From Marsupella aquatica (Eukaryota; Marchantiophyta): DNA of 64,000 nt. The notes under the pieces are model-generated. The model did not search any database. It was given only the letters and a program-made list of their open reading frames with translations, and was not told where the DNA came from. This document shows positions 1 through 14,276 of the stretch, one piece after another. Where the stretch lies: contig OZ316891.1 in the NCBI GenBank assembly GCA_973895155.1, forward strand, positions 1,364,001 through 1,428,000. The letters run 5' to 3'. The position numbers were made by a program, and so were the translations under genes. Position 1 is the first letter of the stretch. Each line of letters opens with the position of its first letter.

Positions 1-918
1 AACATACGTTTGGGGTGTCAGAGCGGTTGTTTCTAGATCATGGAACTTAAATTGGTGGTAAAGCTCCAGCAAGGACTGTCCTGCATGTGATCAGCATGTC
101 AGAAGCAACAATTGATTTTGGGGAATACCTTTCATCCCTGGTGCTCAATTCTTGATCAGAGAATCCAAATTGTCAGCTCCACTTTCCCCATCAGAACAGG
201 GGAGGAATTTCAATTCAATCCGGGAAAGAAAAAACAATGTCACCGTACTGACCAGGGCAACAGACATTCTTGCTCACCCATGTCCTAAGACAAGGAAGAC
301 AAGAGTCCAGAGCTGCTCCTGCTCCGAAGTACTCACGATTTATTCAAGGAAACAGAAATCTAGAGCATTAAACTGCCCCGGATCTGGACGTTGATGTCCC
401 CACCTGAAACACATTTCTATGTAGGCCAAAATATTCAGGTCTTAATAAAAACAAAATGTTCCACAGCATGGAACTTTGCTTACAAAGCCCTATTGCAGGA
501 CCTTCTCTCAAAAGTCACGCTACCGAATCCTCAGGGTCATACTGCAGCACCTAAAGAAGTGCCCATCCCAAATGGGTAACTCCTTTCCTATTGTGCAGGT
601 GTCATACCTTCTGGAGATTAGGCTTCGCGCTACACTAAATCCCGAATTGTCTCCACCAACTACTTGCTCTCCAAAACGCAAGTACTCAAAAATCTCTAAC
701 GAACTTATCGTACCCACAATCTGACATGAAAAGTTTGGGTAAAAGTGTGCGTAGCAATAAGAACATGGCGTGGTCAATGTTCGCGAGGGTTTTTCATGGG
801 TTTAAACTATTATGCTGGCCTATGTGGGGCAGGTTTATTGATGAAGATGGTAGCGCACATTATACCCAGACTTTATGAATTTTCAAAACCAAACAATGTG
901 ATTTAAACTATTTCAATT

Positions 919-3900
919 CTATCTGGTCCGCAAGAAACCTCTGACTTCTGAGAGAAAAGTGTACAGGTTCTCTCTGAACCTGCGTCTGTTGTTACGGTCT
1001 AGTGACGATGACACATGATTGGAATTCAACAGCACATGAAAGGCTGTGGCTAAACGGCTCTGTAAAAGTGCATTCTGCTGCCCATCCAGAAGTTCTTGTG
1101 CCAGTTTCTGCAGAGAAACGGTCACAAACAAGCTGTCAGGCTCTTCCCCGCGACAAAAACATCTGCGATGATCATACCCATAAGCACGGGCTCTTTTGCA
1201 AAAACTTTTACCAATTTCCTTGTCATTTCTTTCTAAATTTATTTATTATCAATCAATATCTCAGTCATAAGCACAGGAAAAAAAACTTCCAAAATCCTGC
1301 TGACCTGATAAAGAGCTGTACTGCAAAGAATCAATGGCAACAAAGCGTCGGCAGCCGGCTCCACCAACTCATTGCTGGTGCCACAAAAAGATTCAGTGCA
1401 TCAGCTGAGGAGAAGCCATTTCCAAATTAAAAGAAGGAACTCCAAGATTACCCTTTCTCTGACACAAAAAACTAACCATCAGAAGATGGCCATTAAACAA
1501 GCCTATCACACTCATATTCAGGAATGCGTTAAATGCAATCAAAAAGCCTAGAACAGTACCTGTAGTCCTCAAAGAGAAGGAATTGCATGACGGAGCGTAG
1601 AAAGTGGGCAAGAACCCCTTCCTTTAGGATACCGTCAGGGCCTGGGCTTGTAACAGCGTGTACGCCAAGACCTTCCTGAGCCCTACATGTGGCTTGATAG
1701 TGATAGAATGCAACCGCATTCAGTGCTGTGAGTGACATATTGACAACCTCCACATCCTGCTTCACAAGAACGAGCAGAACTTCTGTTAACAGAATTAAAA
1801 GTTCATGCACTTCGAATACATAGTTAAAGATTGAGTTCGAAACGTGAGTATAAATGGGACGCAAATGAGTTAGACCATTACCTGATGACGTAGACCAAAA
1901 TCTAGAGTGTCAACAATTCGCCCAAAACCCTCTTGAGAAAGCTTGGCAACTTTCTCTGGGTATACTTCCAGCATGTGTGCGAGAAGAGTAAAATACTGCA
2001 AAGTTAAGGGCAAAACAGACTACATAAGAAGCTTGCTAACGTTTATTTTAATCCCCAAAGCCACTTTTTTCCGAAACCATCAATGATAGAATTTCAGCTA
2101 GTATCCAAGTATTCCATAAACACTATATGCTTCAATAGCAGAATTATGATAATTATCACTTCAATGTACGGATTCCGAACCAGGAGATTACGAGCAGAAT
2201 TGCCATTTATACCTGACGGCATAGTTTTGGATACTTCAGTAAATCCACCGACATGAGAGGAGTAATGATATGCAATCCTAAATAGACTACCTGCACGATA
2301 CAGTATGATGACATTTTTAACACAGCTGAATAACAGTTCAGATTAAAAACGCTTTCCAGCTGTGAAGTACAAAAACCATTGAAATGTTCCAGGAACCAAA
2401 TGCTCGATCTCAGCTGTGTTCCAGCAGATGTAGGGAAGACTAATTCCGATCAAGTGTAAACAGCTATATGGTCCAGCGAAAACTGAGTAGGTAGTTGTAC
2501 TTACTTGGGCAACATCTGGATTTTCTACTTCACCGTTTGCGTCACAAGCAAAATCGATCTGCATAATGAAAAAAAATTAAAAGTAAAATTTGGAGCTGCC
2601 AGCAAAGTGATATAGAAACGACAGGTCGAAACCCTAGCAATGCCGTGTATTCCGTAAAGCGAGCAATCCCTAAAACAGCTTTGATCAGGTACTTGCCGGC
2701 TTACCAAGTCCTTCGAACTCAGGTTAGTGAGGAGTTGCAGCAAAGCACGAAGGTCCTTGTACTTCTCTTTTTGAGTTTCACTTAGAAGATTCATGGACTT
2801 GCTTATTGATACCTGTAACAAAAGTAGCCAACTCCGAACACTCAATTGCCACTGACTAATATCTGCTGAAGCCAAACTCAGGCTGACAAGTTCAGTTGGA
2901 GAATTGTATACATCTGGGCGACCTCCATTTGTGTGTACATCACGGTTTCCATGTTCTCATCAATTTATGTGGGATTTTAACTGGATTTTTAGTTCAAAAG
3001 TCCTTTTAAATAATTTTAAAATAAGATTATTTAGAGTAGTAAAACTTACGTGAAACTTCTGAAACCAATTAAAAATCTTATAAAAATTACATCAAAGACC
3101 ACAGATCCCCAACAAATACTGCCCTTACATGACAACTCAAACAACACGGTTCGAGCTCATATACTGGCTTTAAGTAGCATCTATATGTTCTACCAGGGCT
3201 CAGTGGCCCACCCCATAGATTGGATGCATTGCTTTTATATTTTCAAGAGAACACACCTTGCCTATGTTATGTGCTGAGTAGATTTCCAGCAGCCGAACAC
3301 AGAACTGAAAAAGAACTGTAGTATCCTTGGCCTCCAAAAAGGCGACTTGCCCATCCACCCAGTCAACCACATACTTCAGCAACAGATATACCACAGATGA
3401 CTGCACCAAAATAAAATCACCACCTTAGGAAACTCAGAAGAACCCACAACGATCTAGATGTTAAATGACATCAAACTACACGTTCCCAACTTGGAGTCAT
3501 GTGAAACTAGTCACTGAAAAATCCGGTTCTTGGACCCAAACTAACGTAAACCAGCAATGAATTCTAAGCCGTTCTACTACTCTAGTTTCTGTGTTCCCGA
3601 CAGATGATGAACAATTGAAAATTAATTCTAAGCAAGCTTCAAGCAGGAAATTGTAAGTAATTAAGTATTGATGCAGTTAGAGTATACCTGATGCTTGTAA
3701 GTTTGCAAAAGGATCAACAAGGGTTCCATCACGGCAGACCCTACTTCAAAGATAGCCTTTTGGCTTCGCGGGAGTGTAGCTCTCGCAGCACCTCTCAGTC
3801 TTTCTATTAAGCAGCTGACCTGTTCATAATAACCTTGGATCAATTTCATAGTCACTTTAATGACCATGTAATGGATTATGCTTTTCATGAACACATATCT

Positions 3901-6900
3901 CGTTGGATTTATGTTTGAAGACTGGAGAAATGTAAAATTGATGCTGGTTGGGTAAACAAAAGAAAAGATCCCAAAACGACCCCAAAGAAATGGGATGAGG
4001 CGATTACCAAACAGTCAAGATCAAAACAGGGTTTAATTTTCAATTACACAGCCTAATATTTCTCAGACATGCCCGACTCCTCTTAAAAATCTGAGTGCTA
4101 TTAAACTGAATCCGGGACAAAAAACAAAGTAAGAGCGCTAACCTGTAGTATGACATCTGGTTGCTGTGCAAATGTTTGGAAATCATCTCTCTTTGAGAGG
4201 CCAGCCACACTAACTGTGATCGGACCTAGAAGATCTCGTACATATCTGGCAATAACAGAACGACAAATAAATTTTCTATATTTAACAGGTAAAGTAACCG
4301 CAGAGAAAACCTAGGACAACCTCAAGACCACTACTTTTTATCCTGCAAGAAAACCAAAGGGCGACGAATCTTACTGATTGGTAGCATCGCCGCTACTCAT
4401 GCCAGCAGCAGATCGACAGAGCGCCTCTGAAAGCGCCCGCTGCAAAACACAAACGTGTAGGGTCAATTAACTCTGAGCTATCTTCTAAATCCAGATCACA
4501 TGACCAGATTCGAGCTCCCAGAGCCTTGAGTCTCGAAGATTTGTGGACTACAGGTTATTTCGCGTGGTCAAAGAAAAGAGTGTTTCAAACAAGGGATCCA
4601 ACCTGAATCGGAGCTGCAAGTACTGACAATGTTGGCTGCTGATATGCAAACGCATGTGCCAGCTCCTGCCAAGCTTCCTGGGATAACATAGTTCTGTGAG
4701 ATGACGAGACGATTTACCACAAATATGGTATACAGAAAACCATGAAGATGAACTATAACCATAGTCTAACCATACTGCTATGCAACCGAAATATCAACCA
4801 GAAAAAAACCATAAAAGAAGGTAAAGAGGGAAGCTCACCATTGTCACTAGATGCACACAGATATTCCTTCTCCTGACAAGTGAAGGAAGCAACTGGAAGC
4901 AAACTATCTCCTGAAAAGTCAATTTAACCACTGTGAGCAAGCTGTTCTTCTTCATCGCTTCAAAAGGAGAGTCAAACAACAGGGTAAATCTGAACAGCTT
5001 CCATTTCCCTGTTCAGCTAGAAAGAGCACCCAAATACAACCAAAACCATCTTGTGATATCTAGTGTGCCGACACTGTCCATTCCATATGTAGGACTCCCT
5101 CCGTCCCAAAGTGCCCTTAACATTTGCGAGTGATTTATGTCCCAACCAGCATATCCTCTTAGACTAAAGTTCCAACGTAAAAATGAAATGATGGGTGCAA
5201 ACTATTCAGACTCAATCTCAACAGCAAAAACTTATTATATCAAATCACAACTTTTTGTTTTCAAGAGATTTCTAGCATTTAACTCCTTTGTCCATATTGC
5301 GAGAGTGAAAAGTTCTTTAATCTATTTATGGCATATTGAACTTAACAAGGATTGTAAGTATGGATGATTAGGCAGTATATTCTTGTATGTGTTTACTTTT
5401 TTGGAAATAGAGATTGGCATTTCGGAACCGAGGGATTATTAACGATTCACACCTGGCTGGTTTCTATCAGGCTCGAAGGACAGAGGATGACGCCAAGAGG
5501 TCAAAGCTTTGATCCTTTCATACTCACTACTAGGTTACCCCAATGACAGCCAGATTAAGAAAGATTGCATACTTGCAAATTGCGCTCTCCTGACCAGGCA
5601 GTCAAAGCAGTGAGAGCCACTCGTACAAGAGTCTCGAGGACACTCTTCCCTCCACCCTCCTCTCCAAACGCCACCACAAGAGAATTTCTCCCATCATATT
5701 GAGTACCTGCTATACGAATCTGCTGCTGTTCATCTTCATGAGGTGTGGAATTTGGACCCCGCCCCGCGTCTGCTGGCATTAGATATGTATCAACCCATCT
5801 CCCAAAAAACCAGACGACTGCCTGCATTAAAAGAGGCAAATTCGAGTTGGTCCAAAGTTCATGTAATGGCGACGGAGGGTAGACACCTAACTAAGCATCT
5901 TGGCTACCAAAACCATTTCTTAACGTAGACGAGGCAAGCGTTGGTCCGTTGACTAAAAGGAAATCATCAAGGATGTCATAAAAACAAAATTTCCTGGAGA
6001 ATGGAACGTACTTCCATGAGACGGGGGCTGAAAACATCTCTGCTGCTTGTATCCAGTGTCTGACACGCTAACTCAATACACGCCCTGCATAAAATCCCGA
6101 ATACACATTTCATCGCAACAATGCGGCCCTGTCAGGTATTATAGCAGATATTCGAAACTAGCAAAAAAGACTTCTTCTACTCCCATTTTCTGACTTAATT
6201 AATTTTCGTGCAAAAACTCCAAATTTCCAACTTTTACCACCCTTCTACTTTACGAATTTTTCTTCAAGCGTCCACTCACCGAGAAAGAGAAACAGCTGGG
6301 TGATTGGCCGGATCTCCAGTTCCAGATATCAAAGCCGAGATGGACTCAGGCACCTGTTAGAAACAAAGATAACAAATATTGAAACGACTTCTCCCTTCAG
6401 GGGCCCAAATTCAGGCAGGATGAGGGATTGAGTAAGGCATGACTGTCGATGTATTGACGCCCTTGAGATGGACGAGAAGGGACGGACATCAAAATTCCTC
6501 TCAAATGTGGCTTTAAAACTAGTAAAAGTTCACGAATATTCAAAATCAGGTCTAAACAGGAAAATAAAGTTTGATCACTGAAAATTTCCGTACATTACTG
6601 TTTTAACATCAGTATATATATACTGATGATGAAAAAGTACATAACCTAAATTCAAATTTCGTGTTTAGTATGGGTGTTCGATCCTCTTGAAGGCAAACAA
6701 CAACATTTATCTAAGCCTGTTTCAATACCAAGTCATATATAATACTATTTGACATTCAAGTATGACAAGAAGTACCCATCCGCAATCTGTGCTGCCAATA
6801 TATCACTGCAAAGATTGTATGAAGCTGGCATTACCAGTGGTGTTTCTCCTTCACCCGAGTCTGCTAGTACGTGTCCAGACATAAGGAGGAGCCAGTGTAG

Positions 6901-9900
6901 CTCCTCCAGAACGGACGTTGGATCTCCTCTTCCACCAACGCACTACACAGTTTTCCACCAGTGCATGTTTGAGATAGACGAAGGGCAAAGCAAAGTCCTT
7001 TGGAGCAACACAAACTCCCAGAATGCATTTAAACGGCTCAAGACTTGCTCTTTGATTACAGCTTTACTTGATTACTTGCATTTCTACTTATCCATAATCG
7101 TTGCAATTGTATTCCTACCCAGAATCTGCACCTTCATGAAGACCCTAAATCAGAAATGCATTGCCCAAATTGCACCAGGTGCTCTGTACCTGGTGCAGCC
7201 AAGAGCAGCGCTCTGAGACCAGCATAGTAAGCAATGGTATAGTTGCAGATGGGGCAGCTCTTGCTACCAAGGCAATAGCACCTAAACGCTCATCTCTTGC
7301 TGCATGAAAGAGGTACCCAAAGTCAGTAAGAGCAATCACGAACCTAAAAGTGTTTTTCACGGTGTCCAATTGAGGGTAGCTAGGCTACGTTTGGTTCTCT
7401 TTCTCTCATAAGCTTGGGCCAACATCGAAGACCCATTCCCCCCCACCCTTATCACGCATGTCCTTCGAAACTAGGTTGTCAACTTCAGACCTTCTAAACA
7501 TTAGATTGTCTTACGAACAAATTTTAAGGAAAAAACGATAGCTTCATCGCACGGTGATTACAATAGATCAGGATTGACTAACCAGCGGATTAATGCTAAT
7601 TCAAATCCCTACCCTGCTCCGCTCCAAACTAGGCAAGCGGGGCCACTTGCAGATGAACTACAAAGCAATCTCCCTAATCTGCTACATTACTATGGACTCA
7701 CCTATACCCTCCTATGGACTCACCCATACTCTCCTATGAAACTGATGACCCTAAGAACCTACGGCTGAAATGCACGTTGTTTGAGGTCAGCTAGCTTTCG
7801 TGACTGTCGACAAATTCCCTGACAGGCTCAACTCTCAATTCTCCTTCCTGGTCCTTGGAAATTCCCTTCATCATTTGTTTATCTAGTTCCGACTTCAGAT
7901 CTCTATCTCACCTGCTATGACAGCCCCCAGCAGTTCTGTGTCATCACTTTCATCATGGGCAGATGCAGCAGCAGCTACACGCAGAAAGAACGATTGTCAG
8001 TATTGGAGACGGAGCAAAGGAAAAATTTAGAACCACAGTATGCTGACGATCACTGGTCACAAACTTGAGATTCCATGTACCTTTAATTTGTGTCTGCACA
8101 TAGGAATGGAAAACAGCTGCGGCAGCATCTATTCCATTGGAAGGGAATGGTATCCTTTTACTGAAATCTGCAGGCTGAACTCCAGACAATCAGTAAGACC
8201 AGAAGTTATTAAAACTTTCTATCAATCAATGCTGATTCCTCCCGCTTAAAAGTCAACAACTCCACTGAGCAGAAAAACGATGGAGACTAATCATGGTCAA
8301 TTTAAGAATATGAAATTATGCAGGCTCACTTGTAGAAGTACAGTCCAGCTGTCGAGCAAAATATCAAGAGCTTCACTTGTCCATGTCTCCTCATCACTCC
8401 CCTCAGCTACACTAGCCTTTATAATCTGACAAGTCAGTGAGGCCAGAAGGTTCAATGTACCCACGGACCTGCGATGAACAAGAAAAGGTTTTCAAAACAG
8501 ACGTTTTTTTCTAAACCTATCACCCGTTTTTTGTCACGCAAGTCGACAAGAAATATAAGTATTGCATCACCCTAGGTTGTGCCAGTCCTTTGTCCAAAAT
8601 TATCAACAAACCTTGCATTCGACCTCAGGAGTTGGTCAAAGGTGGACGGCGGAAGGAGACTTGCAATGCCCACAAGGGCACGACAACCATCCAGAAGCTC
8701 ACTGGAAAAGAGCCACACTAACAGTCAATCTTAGTTGCTTTGAGCTCCATCTCATAGGATGTAGCAAAAAATTGTTGTAATGAGAATAGATTACATCTCC
8801 TGACTCATTTCAATGCAAGTGTAAGCAATGCTGAGCTACCTTTCACTTGTGCCAGATTTGACCGCAGGCACAACAAGGTCTGGAGGGTCTAGCCAGAGGC
8901 TGATACCAGAGAGTAAACGCTGCAGGTGGAGCTCTTGTGTAGTATCACCCTCTGTTCAAGATACAGTCCATCTCAGGCAAGCAGCTTTAAGGTGTGTGAA
9001 GAAAACACTGTTTGAAGAACAACACCCTTCATGACTGTTCATAAGCAACTGAGTATCTCATTGAACAACTAGTACAGACCTTCTCATTTATTCATTGGTC
9101 GGTTTTAATTCGAGAATTGTGTATAGCAGTCAACGTGGATGAGTTGTGAACTGACCAGTAGGAAATATATTTCCACTCAGTGAGCAAAGTTGCACAATAA
9201 GCTGCCTAGCTGAAACTGCCAGTGGCGAGTCAATCCATCCACTAGCTCCCGGACCACTTTGCCGAAATCGAGCATAAAGTTCAAGCACCCAGCCGATACG
9301 GTTGGGCGGTAACAATAAATCATGCCAAGCTGGCCCTGGCTGAGACATGTTCCAAACAACCCATGTCAACCAAGGTACTCGCAAATGTTCAGCTTCATAC
9401 ATGTACTAACAGGATTATAGAACATCTGGTGGTAATCAGATCAAGTTGAAAACGAGGATTCTCAGCAGACCTCAGGCTGTAAAGGACATCAAGCCTACGC
9501 AAATCAGTTTTGTTCCAGGACATCTCACCGGCAGTAGTTTAAATCCAACAAACACTCTTTACAAATTTTTCAAACGGGACACTAAATTGTTTTTCAAGAG
9601 AATGTCAGCTTCACCTGGACCACAGATGCATGCTCCCCTGGACGCTTCACACTTTCACGTCCTATGGAGGATGTGAAAGCATTTGATCTGTTTCTACCCA
9701 CAATAAGTATCCCACCTGGCCCACGAATCAGTGTCCCTTGAAATTCCCAATTCAAGATCTGGGACATCAAATGTAAAGCTGCAGCACAGACATTGACATC
9801 TTGAGGAGTCCCAACCCCTTGCAGTGCTTTTTCAGCTGATGTGACCGCTGCGTCTTGTGACCATGAGTAGAATTGCTGCCCCGAACCATCATAGAAGAAG

Positions 9901-12836
9901 CCATATGGCAGGGTCAAGTTTTATAATCATAAGTTAACAGAGGGAAGCAGTGAAGCTGATCATCCCCAAATCCAACTACGTCCAACTCTATTTACATAGA
10001 TTTAAAATTTACACTTTCCAAGGCATTCTATCCTTTCTTTCTGTATAATTCCTCGACCTTTACAACTAACGGTGTTTTCACACAGGAAGTACCTTACCTG
10101 CAAATATTCCAGCTCTAGTGAAGCTCGACAATGTTCGTGGAATTCAGCAGGCAGGCCCATTGCACTGGCTGTAGATGGTGAGAATTCCGAAACCTGCAGC
10201 ATTGCAACAGCACCAATGAATTAATTAGCAGAAACCATCCAGACGTAGGTTTCTTTAGCAATGTGAACCCACCGAGAATCCCAGAAAGAGGACAAAGACT
10301 TTTATGCAAAAACGGAGGGAAAACGAACCCCCCCAAAAAGTGACATCAAAAAATCAAAATCTCGTTACTGTAACGATCATTCAATTTAGCAAGCCCAATC
10401 ATCAAAACGTCCAGATACACGACCAGACCAAAGACCTACGATTCCACATACCAGAGATTCTAGAAGGGCAATGCCTGATCTTTGAGCTGCAGGTCCATGT
10501 GTTCCAACTACAGCCACCCTAACCTGCACAGCTACCCTCCAACTGTCAGAAATGTTGCTTGCAGGCACACATATCATTGCACGACATCTGCAAGTTCCCA
10601 ACCCCCAACTGAGCCGTTCATAGAACTGATCTACTGTCATTGAAACTTTTGACTGGAGGAATATTGTATCAATCCTAATTCGATATTGAAAGCCTCCCAA
10701 ATAAAACAGATCGCGGGAATGCAGCAAAAGTCCATAGGAAAGAAATATACCTCGTTAAAGAATGACTCCTTCTCTGAAGCTACAGAGTCCAACCTGCAAA
10801 AGGCTTTCAGCAAAAGTAAGAGTCTGTCGAAGTGATCATCCTCAAAAGTAGCTGATGCTTATGTGCAACCTACCCAATAGTACTTAGACCTAAAGCTGAG
10901 TTAATCTAATGGAACGAAACTTTAACAAGTGCCTGTGCTTTCTTTGCAAAGCTTGTTCAAGGTTCAGATCATCAATGTCAAAAAATAGGAGAAGAAAGTA
11001 AAGCACACCATCCTCGCTTCAACAGAACAGCTGCCACCGCAAGAACCTTTGCCTGTACAAATGCTTCTGCTGCATCAGCTCTTGCCATAACGTAATGCAG
11101 ACAATATCTGCAAAGAATTCCATGAAGAAAAGATTTGGGTAAGCCATCAAAATGGAGGACTGACTTATTAGCAGCTCGGACAAATTGAAACTGAGAGGAT
11201 AAAGCATCGCAGTTTCCAATTCATATCAACTGGACGAGAAAGCAAAAGGAAGTCATACGTGCGGAGGCTGTTCTTATCATTTGCCGAGAGCAAAGTCCAC
11301 TCTCTCACAGCTGCTTCTTGCATTGTAGCAGCTGCCTGGAACCTTGCAGTTGCCATCTGTGAATGCTCTGTCACAATTTTTTCTTCCCAGTGTTAAGACA
11401 TTCAGATAAAGATGAAAAATGTTCCAGATGGGAATGAATGTCCAGTATGTTATAGTACACAAGGTTTATATATATACCTAGAGTAATTGAGACTAAGTTT
11501 ATTACGTTGTCTCCAAGTTTTTACTTCCTAAAAACGACTCGTTGTTATTAGGGCAAGATTCTTCTTTGAAATGAGCCCCATATTCAGGCAAAATTGTGTT
11601 AAGGAGAAGGTGAAGTACTGGCGCTGACAAAGAAAGCAACAAGGCGCAACTGATTTTGTGCATCATTCAATGAACATGTTTATTCCTTTCTCAGCAAAAT
11701 TTAGTTGAAAGAGCCGGCACTACGGATACGTACCAAGTATATACTGACAAGCTTGTATGGGTTGCGATGACCTTCGAAAGGCAAGCAAGGTTGCTTCTGC
11801 GGAGGCCCTACTGCTAGGGTCCTGCTACGTATATTTAGCTCTGGTTAGTAGACATTGAATGCAGAAAATAAGGCGAATCGCTACTGACTTTCCTACAAAC
11901 AGTGAGTTTGATGAAGAAGAAGAAAAAATCATATAAAGAGTCAATCCTCCGTATCTCATGGCTGACTCGTTCACGTCTGCTACTACAACACTCAAAAATC
12001 TGCTGCACAATGATGACTTGTTAACAAACCCAAATATTTTTATCATTATTGCATTGATTAGGCTCAGTATTTATCCCAAGAAGTTGAAATCAATTTACAA
12101 GTAGTTTACATGTCACCCACCAAACCATGAAAGACGCACTGGCCAATGGTCGTGAATTTCCAGCCGAAGAGCTTTATCATTTGGCCCTGAACTTCTAGAA
12201 TTCCCGTATTCATGTCTAGAATTCCCGAATGATAAACGCAGGGAATTGTCATACTAGGAACCCTAAACGGAAAACTAACTCCCACGGGAGTCCAAAACCC
12301 ATCGTTTCACAACAGACGTCAGAGATGCTTCCCCAGATGGTGACAATTCCAACGCAGCAGTTATGACAAGCCAGACCGAGGCAAGGGAAGTTGAATGTTG
12401 GCAAAAGAGGGCGAGGACGAGCACTGATTTCAGGATGTAGAGGTTGCTGTGGTGGGACTATTGACAACTTGCGGACTCTGGGGGTCTCTGAGTGCATATG
12501 TCATGGTTTCAAAGAGAGGGTGAGAACAAGTCTTAAAGTCCTGAGATTTAAGTCTGCAAAAGGTGCATCGACTTGCCAACTTTTGCAGTGCTTGTTGATC
12601 GTCAAGGCAGAAAAACCTCTATTTTCACGGCTGAAAATGTTCACAAAATTCATCAAGCTGTGCATTTCGCGAATCATGATCCAAACCTGTAATAATGGAG
12701 GGGGACTGATCTATACCTGCAGCCCAGCACAAGCTTGCTCCACAGCTTGAATAGTTGCCATCAGACGCTCCATGTCGCTACTGATTCCCCCTTGCGGCTG
12801 TCCCTGCTGCTGCCACGAATTTTGCTCCATTCCCAT
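919..12836 (-). CDS. XPO4: Exportin-4 (importin-beta family nuclear export receptor), 32 coding exons, complete
   Basis: Exportin-4 carries cargo out of the nucleus with Ran-GTP. Known animal cargos include eIF5A, and the Arabidopsis protein has been linked to export of TOPLESS-family corepressors. Exons 5' to 3': 12717-12836, 11734-11821, 11259-11367, 11009-11107, 10751-10793, 10452-10523, 10098-10193, 9615-9875, 9156-9339, 8840-8951, 8612-8701, 8330-8468, 8081-8174, 7912-7974, 7190-7299, 6835-6942, 6280-6353, 6012-6084, 5573-5821, 4839-4910, 4603-4677, 4375-4439, 4143-4245, 3688-3819, 3257-3400, 2705-2812, 2505-2558, 2213-2290, 1882-1995, 1560-1756, 1305-1374, 919-1107. All have GT-AG sites and phases agree throughout, giving 3585 nt and 1194 aa, the usual plant length. 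Diagnostic stretches are AAVREWTLL (about residue 88), VLLKRGWLDS (about 134), VSEFSPSTASAMGLP (from 178), VSARQLIVQLCSL (about 340) and KLAQELLDGQQ (from 1133). The start is at 12836; a second in-frame ATG lies two codons in. The 43-nt exon 5 is the shortest. Exon edges are hand-derived. Confidence 0.95.
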
Positions 12837-13870
12837 CTCTTTCAAGAACTCTCTGAAAAGCTACGCGTCTGATGAGGACATGTAAGAGTCTTCTGACTGC
12901 CACACATTTTATTCGAAACAATGCCGCCACTTAATCACACGTTTACACTCACCTTGAACACTTCAAACTCTGTTATTCCTATTTCCCGCTTCCCAGCAGT
13001 CGACTATACTTGTGATACCGTAGCTAATCCAGTCCCTGCTGCTACTCTACTCCCAACTCCCCCGCATTACTCTAGCTACAGGTCGAAATCCATTCCTCAC
13101 AACAGCACGCTTTCCGAGTGGCATCAAAGTCAGTCACTGAGCCTAGCAGCCAGTCAAGCATCTGGCTCGAATTTCCTCATCATCAAACCATGCACCTCCT
13201 TCTTACGGCCCCACAAGCAAGAGCACCTCATAAGCAGGTTGCCCTCTTTTGAATCGGTACAACAAAACCTCCATTTTTTCTCCCCCAGGTCCAAAACCTC
13301 GCCCTCCTCAAAACCTGTCCGCATCACCACTTTCCCCTTCCCTTCCCTTCACCTCACCCCACTCCACTTCACTTCACCCTTCTTGATAGCCTCAATATCC
13401 TCTCCTCCCTCCCCTCCCTCCAAACTTCCGCCTCCCTTTCCTACTCATCAAACCTGTTCTCATGCTGCAGCCGACAACAGCCGAGAGGAAGTCGAATTGA
13501 AATTCGGGAACCAGAGGCAAACAGACTGCAGCAACCTTTCTATCGGCTTGCCCACTCACTCAAAACAGTTTTCAGTGAGGTCCCCAGCTCCGCCCGAGTG
13601 GACTGGTGCCCGTCCGTTCAACAGTCCCGATCATGCCATCTCCCTCCTCCTCGTCTCTCCTCCGACAGACAGGTCGAGATCATCCAGACAATCCTCAAAT
13701 GCTCATGCACCAAAAAGAGTCAGACGCGATGGAGGCAGAGCAAAGCAGCAGAGAGAAACAGAGCAGCAGAACAGAATAGAACAGAACAGAGAAGAAGAGA
13801 AGAGACGAGAGGAGAGGAGAGGAGAAACAGAGCAACGAGGCGAAACAAGAGGAAATGCTATGCTACTGTA
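12837..13870 (-). promoter_or_regulatory. Probable XPO4 5' leader/promoter: pyrimidine-rich on the gene strand
   Basis: This stretch lies directly upstream of the XPO4 start codon. The + strand holds long runs of C and T (13260-13440) and then a purine-only style run of GAGAGGAGAG units (13740-13855). Such skewed tracts are common around plant transcription starts. I see no convincing TATA box or defined initiator, so the label is positional. A 318-codon + strand frame crosses it (12921-13877), but it is low in complexity and looks incidental. Confidence 0.35.
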
Positions 13871-14168
13871 TGAGTAGAGTGGGGCTCCGTATTGGCCCTT
13901 TTCACACGGGCTGCATATATGACAACAATTATCCGGGGTCGGAAAGCCGCTGTCCCTTTCCCGACTACCCGCACGGCGACAAAGCGGAACCCACGGCGGA
14001 CGTAAATAGAAAAGTTACTGTCAGTCCAGTTCGCCCTCTCGTTCGTGTCCCGTGGTGTACGGGCCAGTGGCAAAGAGTGATCTGCGGGGCCCACCGTTCG
14101 AGTGGAATTTATGGTGGGGCAGTAAACTTGTTGTTATCTCCTGGCCCATTCCTAAGGGAGGGGGCAGC

Positions 14169-14276
14169 GGTTCAAGTTTCATGGAGAAGTGAAGGGTGTC
14201 TGGCCCCTCTCCTCAAGACACCCTTCACTTCTCCGGGGCCCAGGCACCCTTCTTTTCTCCGATGGAACTTGAATCC
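14169..14276. repeat. Foldback: 19-bp perfect inverted repeat plus a third diverged arm
   Basis: Positions 14183-14201 are the exact reverse complement of 14216-14234, with a 14-nt loop. The longer left arm 14169-14207 also pairs imperfectly with 14235-14276, so one left arm has two alternative right arms. Seen directly in the sequence. The origin is unknown; it could be a transposon remnant or a local duplication. Confidence 0.75.

Noticed and set aside
1756-1782. Upstream acceptor at 1783 for XPO4 exon 30
   Set aside because: Using it would break phase with the preceding exon (ending LRHQ); the acceptor at 1757 joins LRHQ to DVEVVNMSL in frame.
6749-7216. 155-codon + frame inside XPO4
   Set aside because: Antisense to XPO4 exons 15 and 16, which are secure by phase and similarity; a shadow frame.
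12921-13877. 318-codon + strand frame upstream of XPO4
   Set aside because: The translation is low complexity (Ser/Pro then Arg/Glu/Gln), produced by CT-rich and GAGAGG-rich tracts in the XPO4 leader region. No family similarity or splice context.
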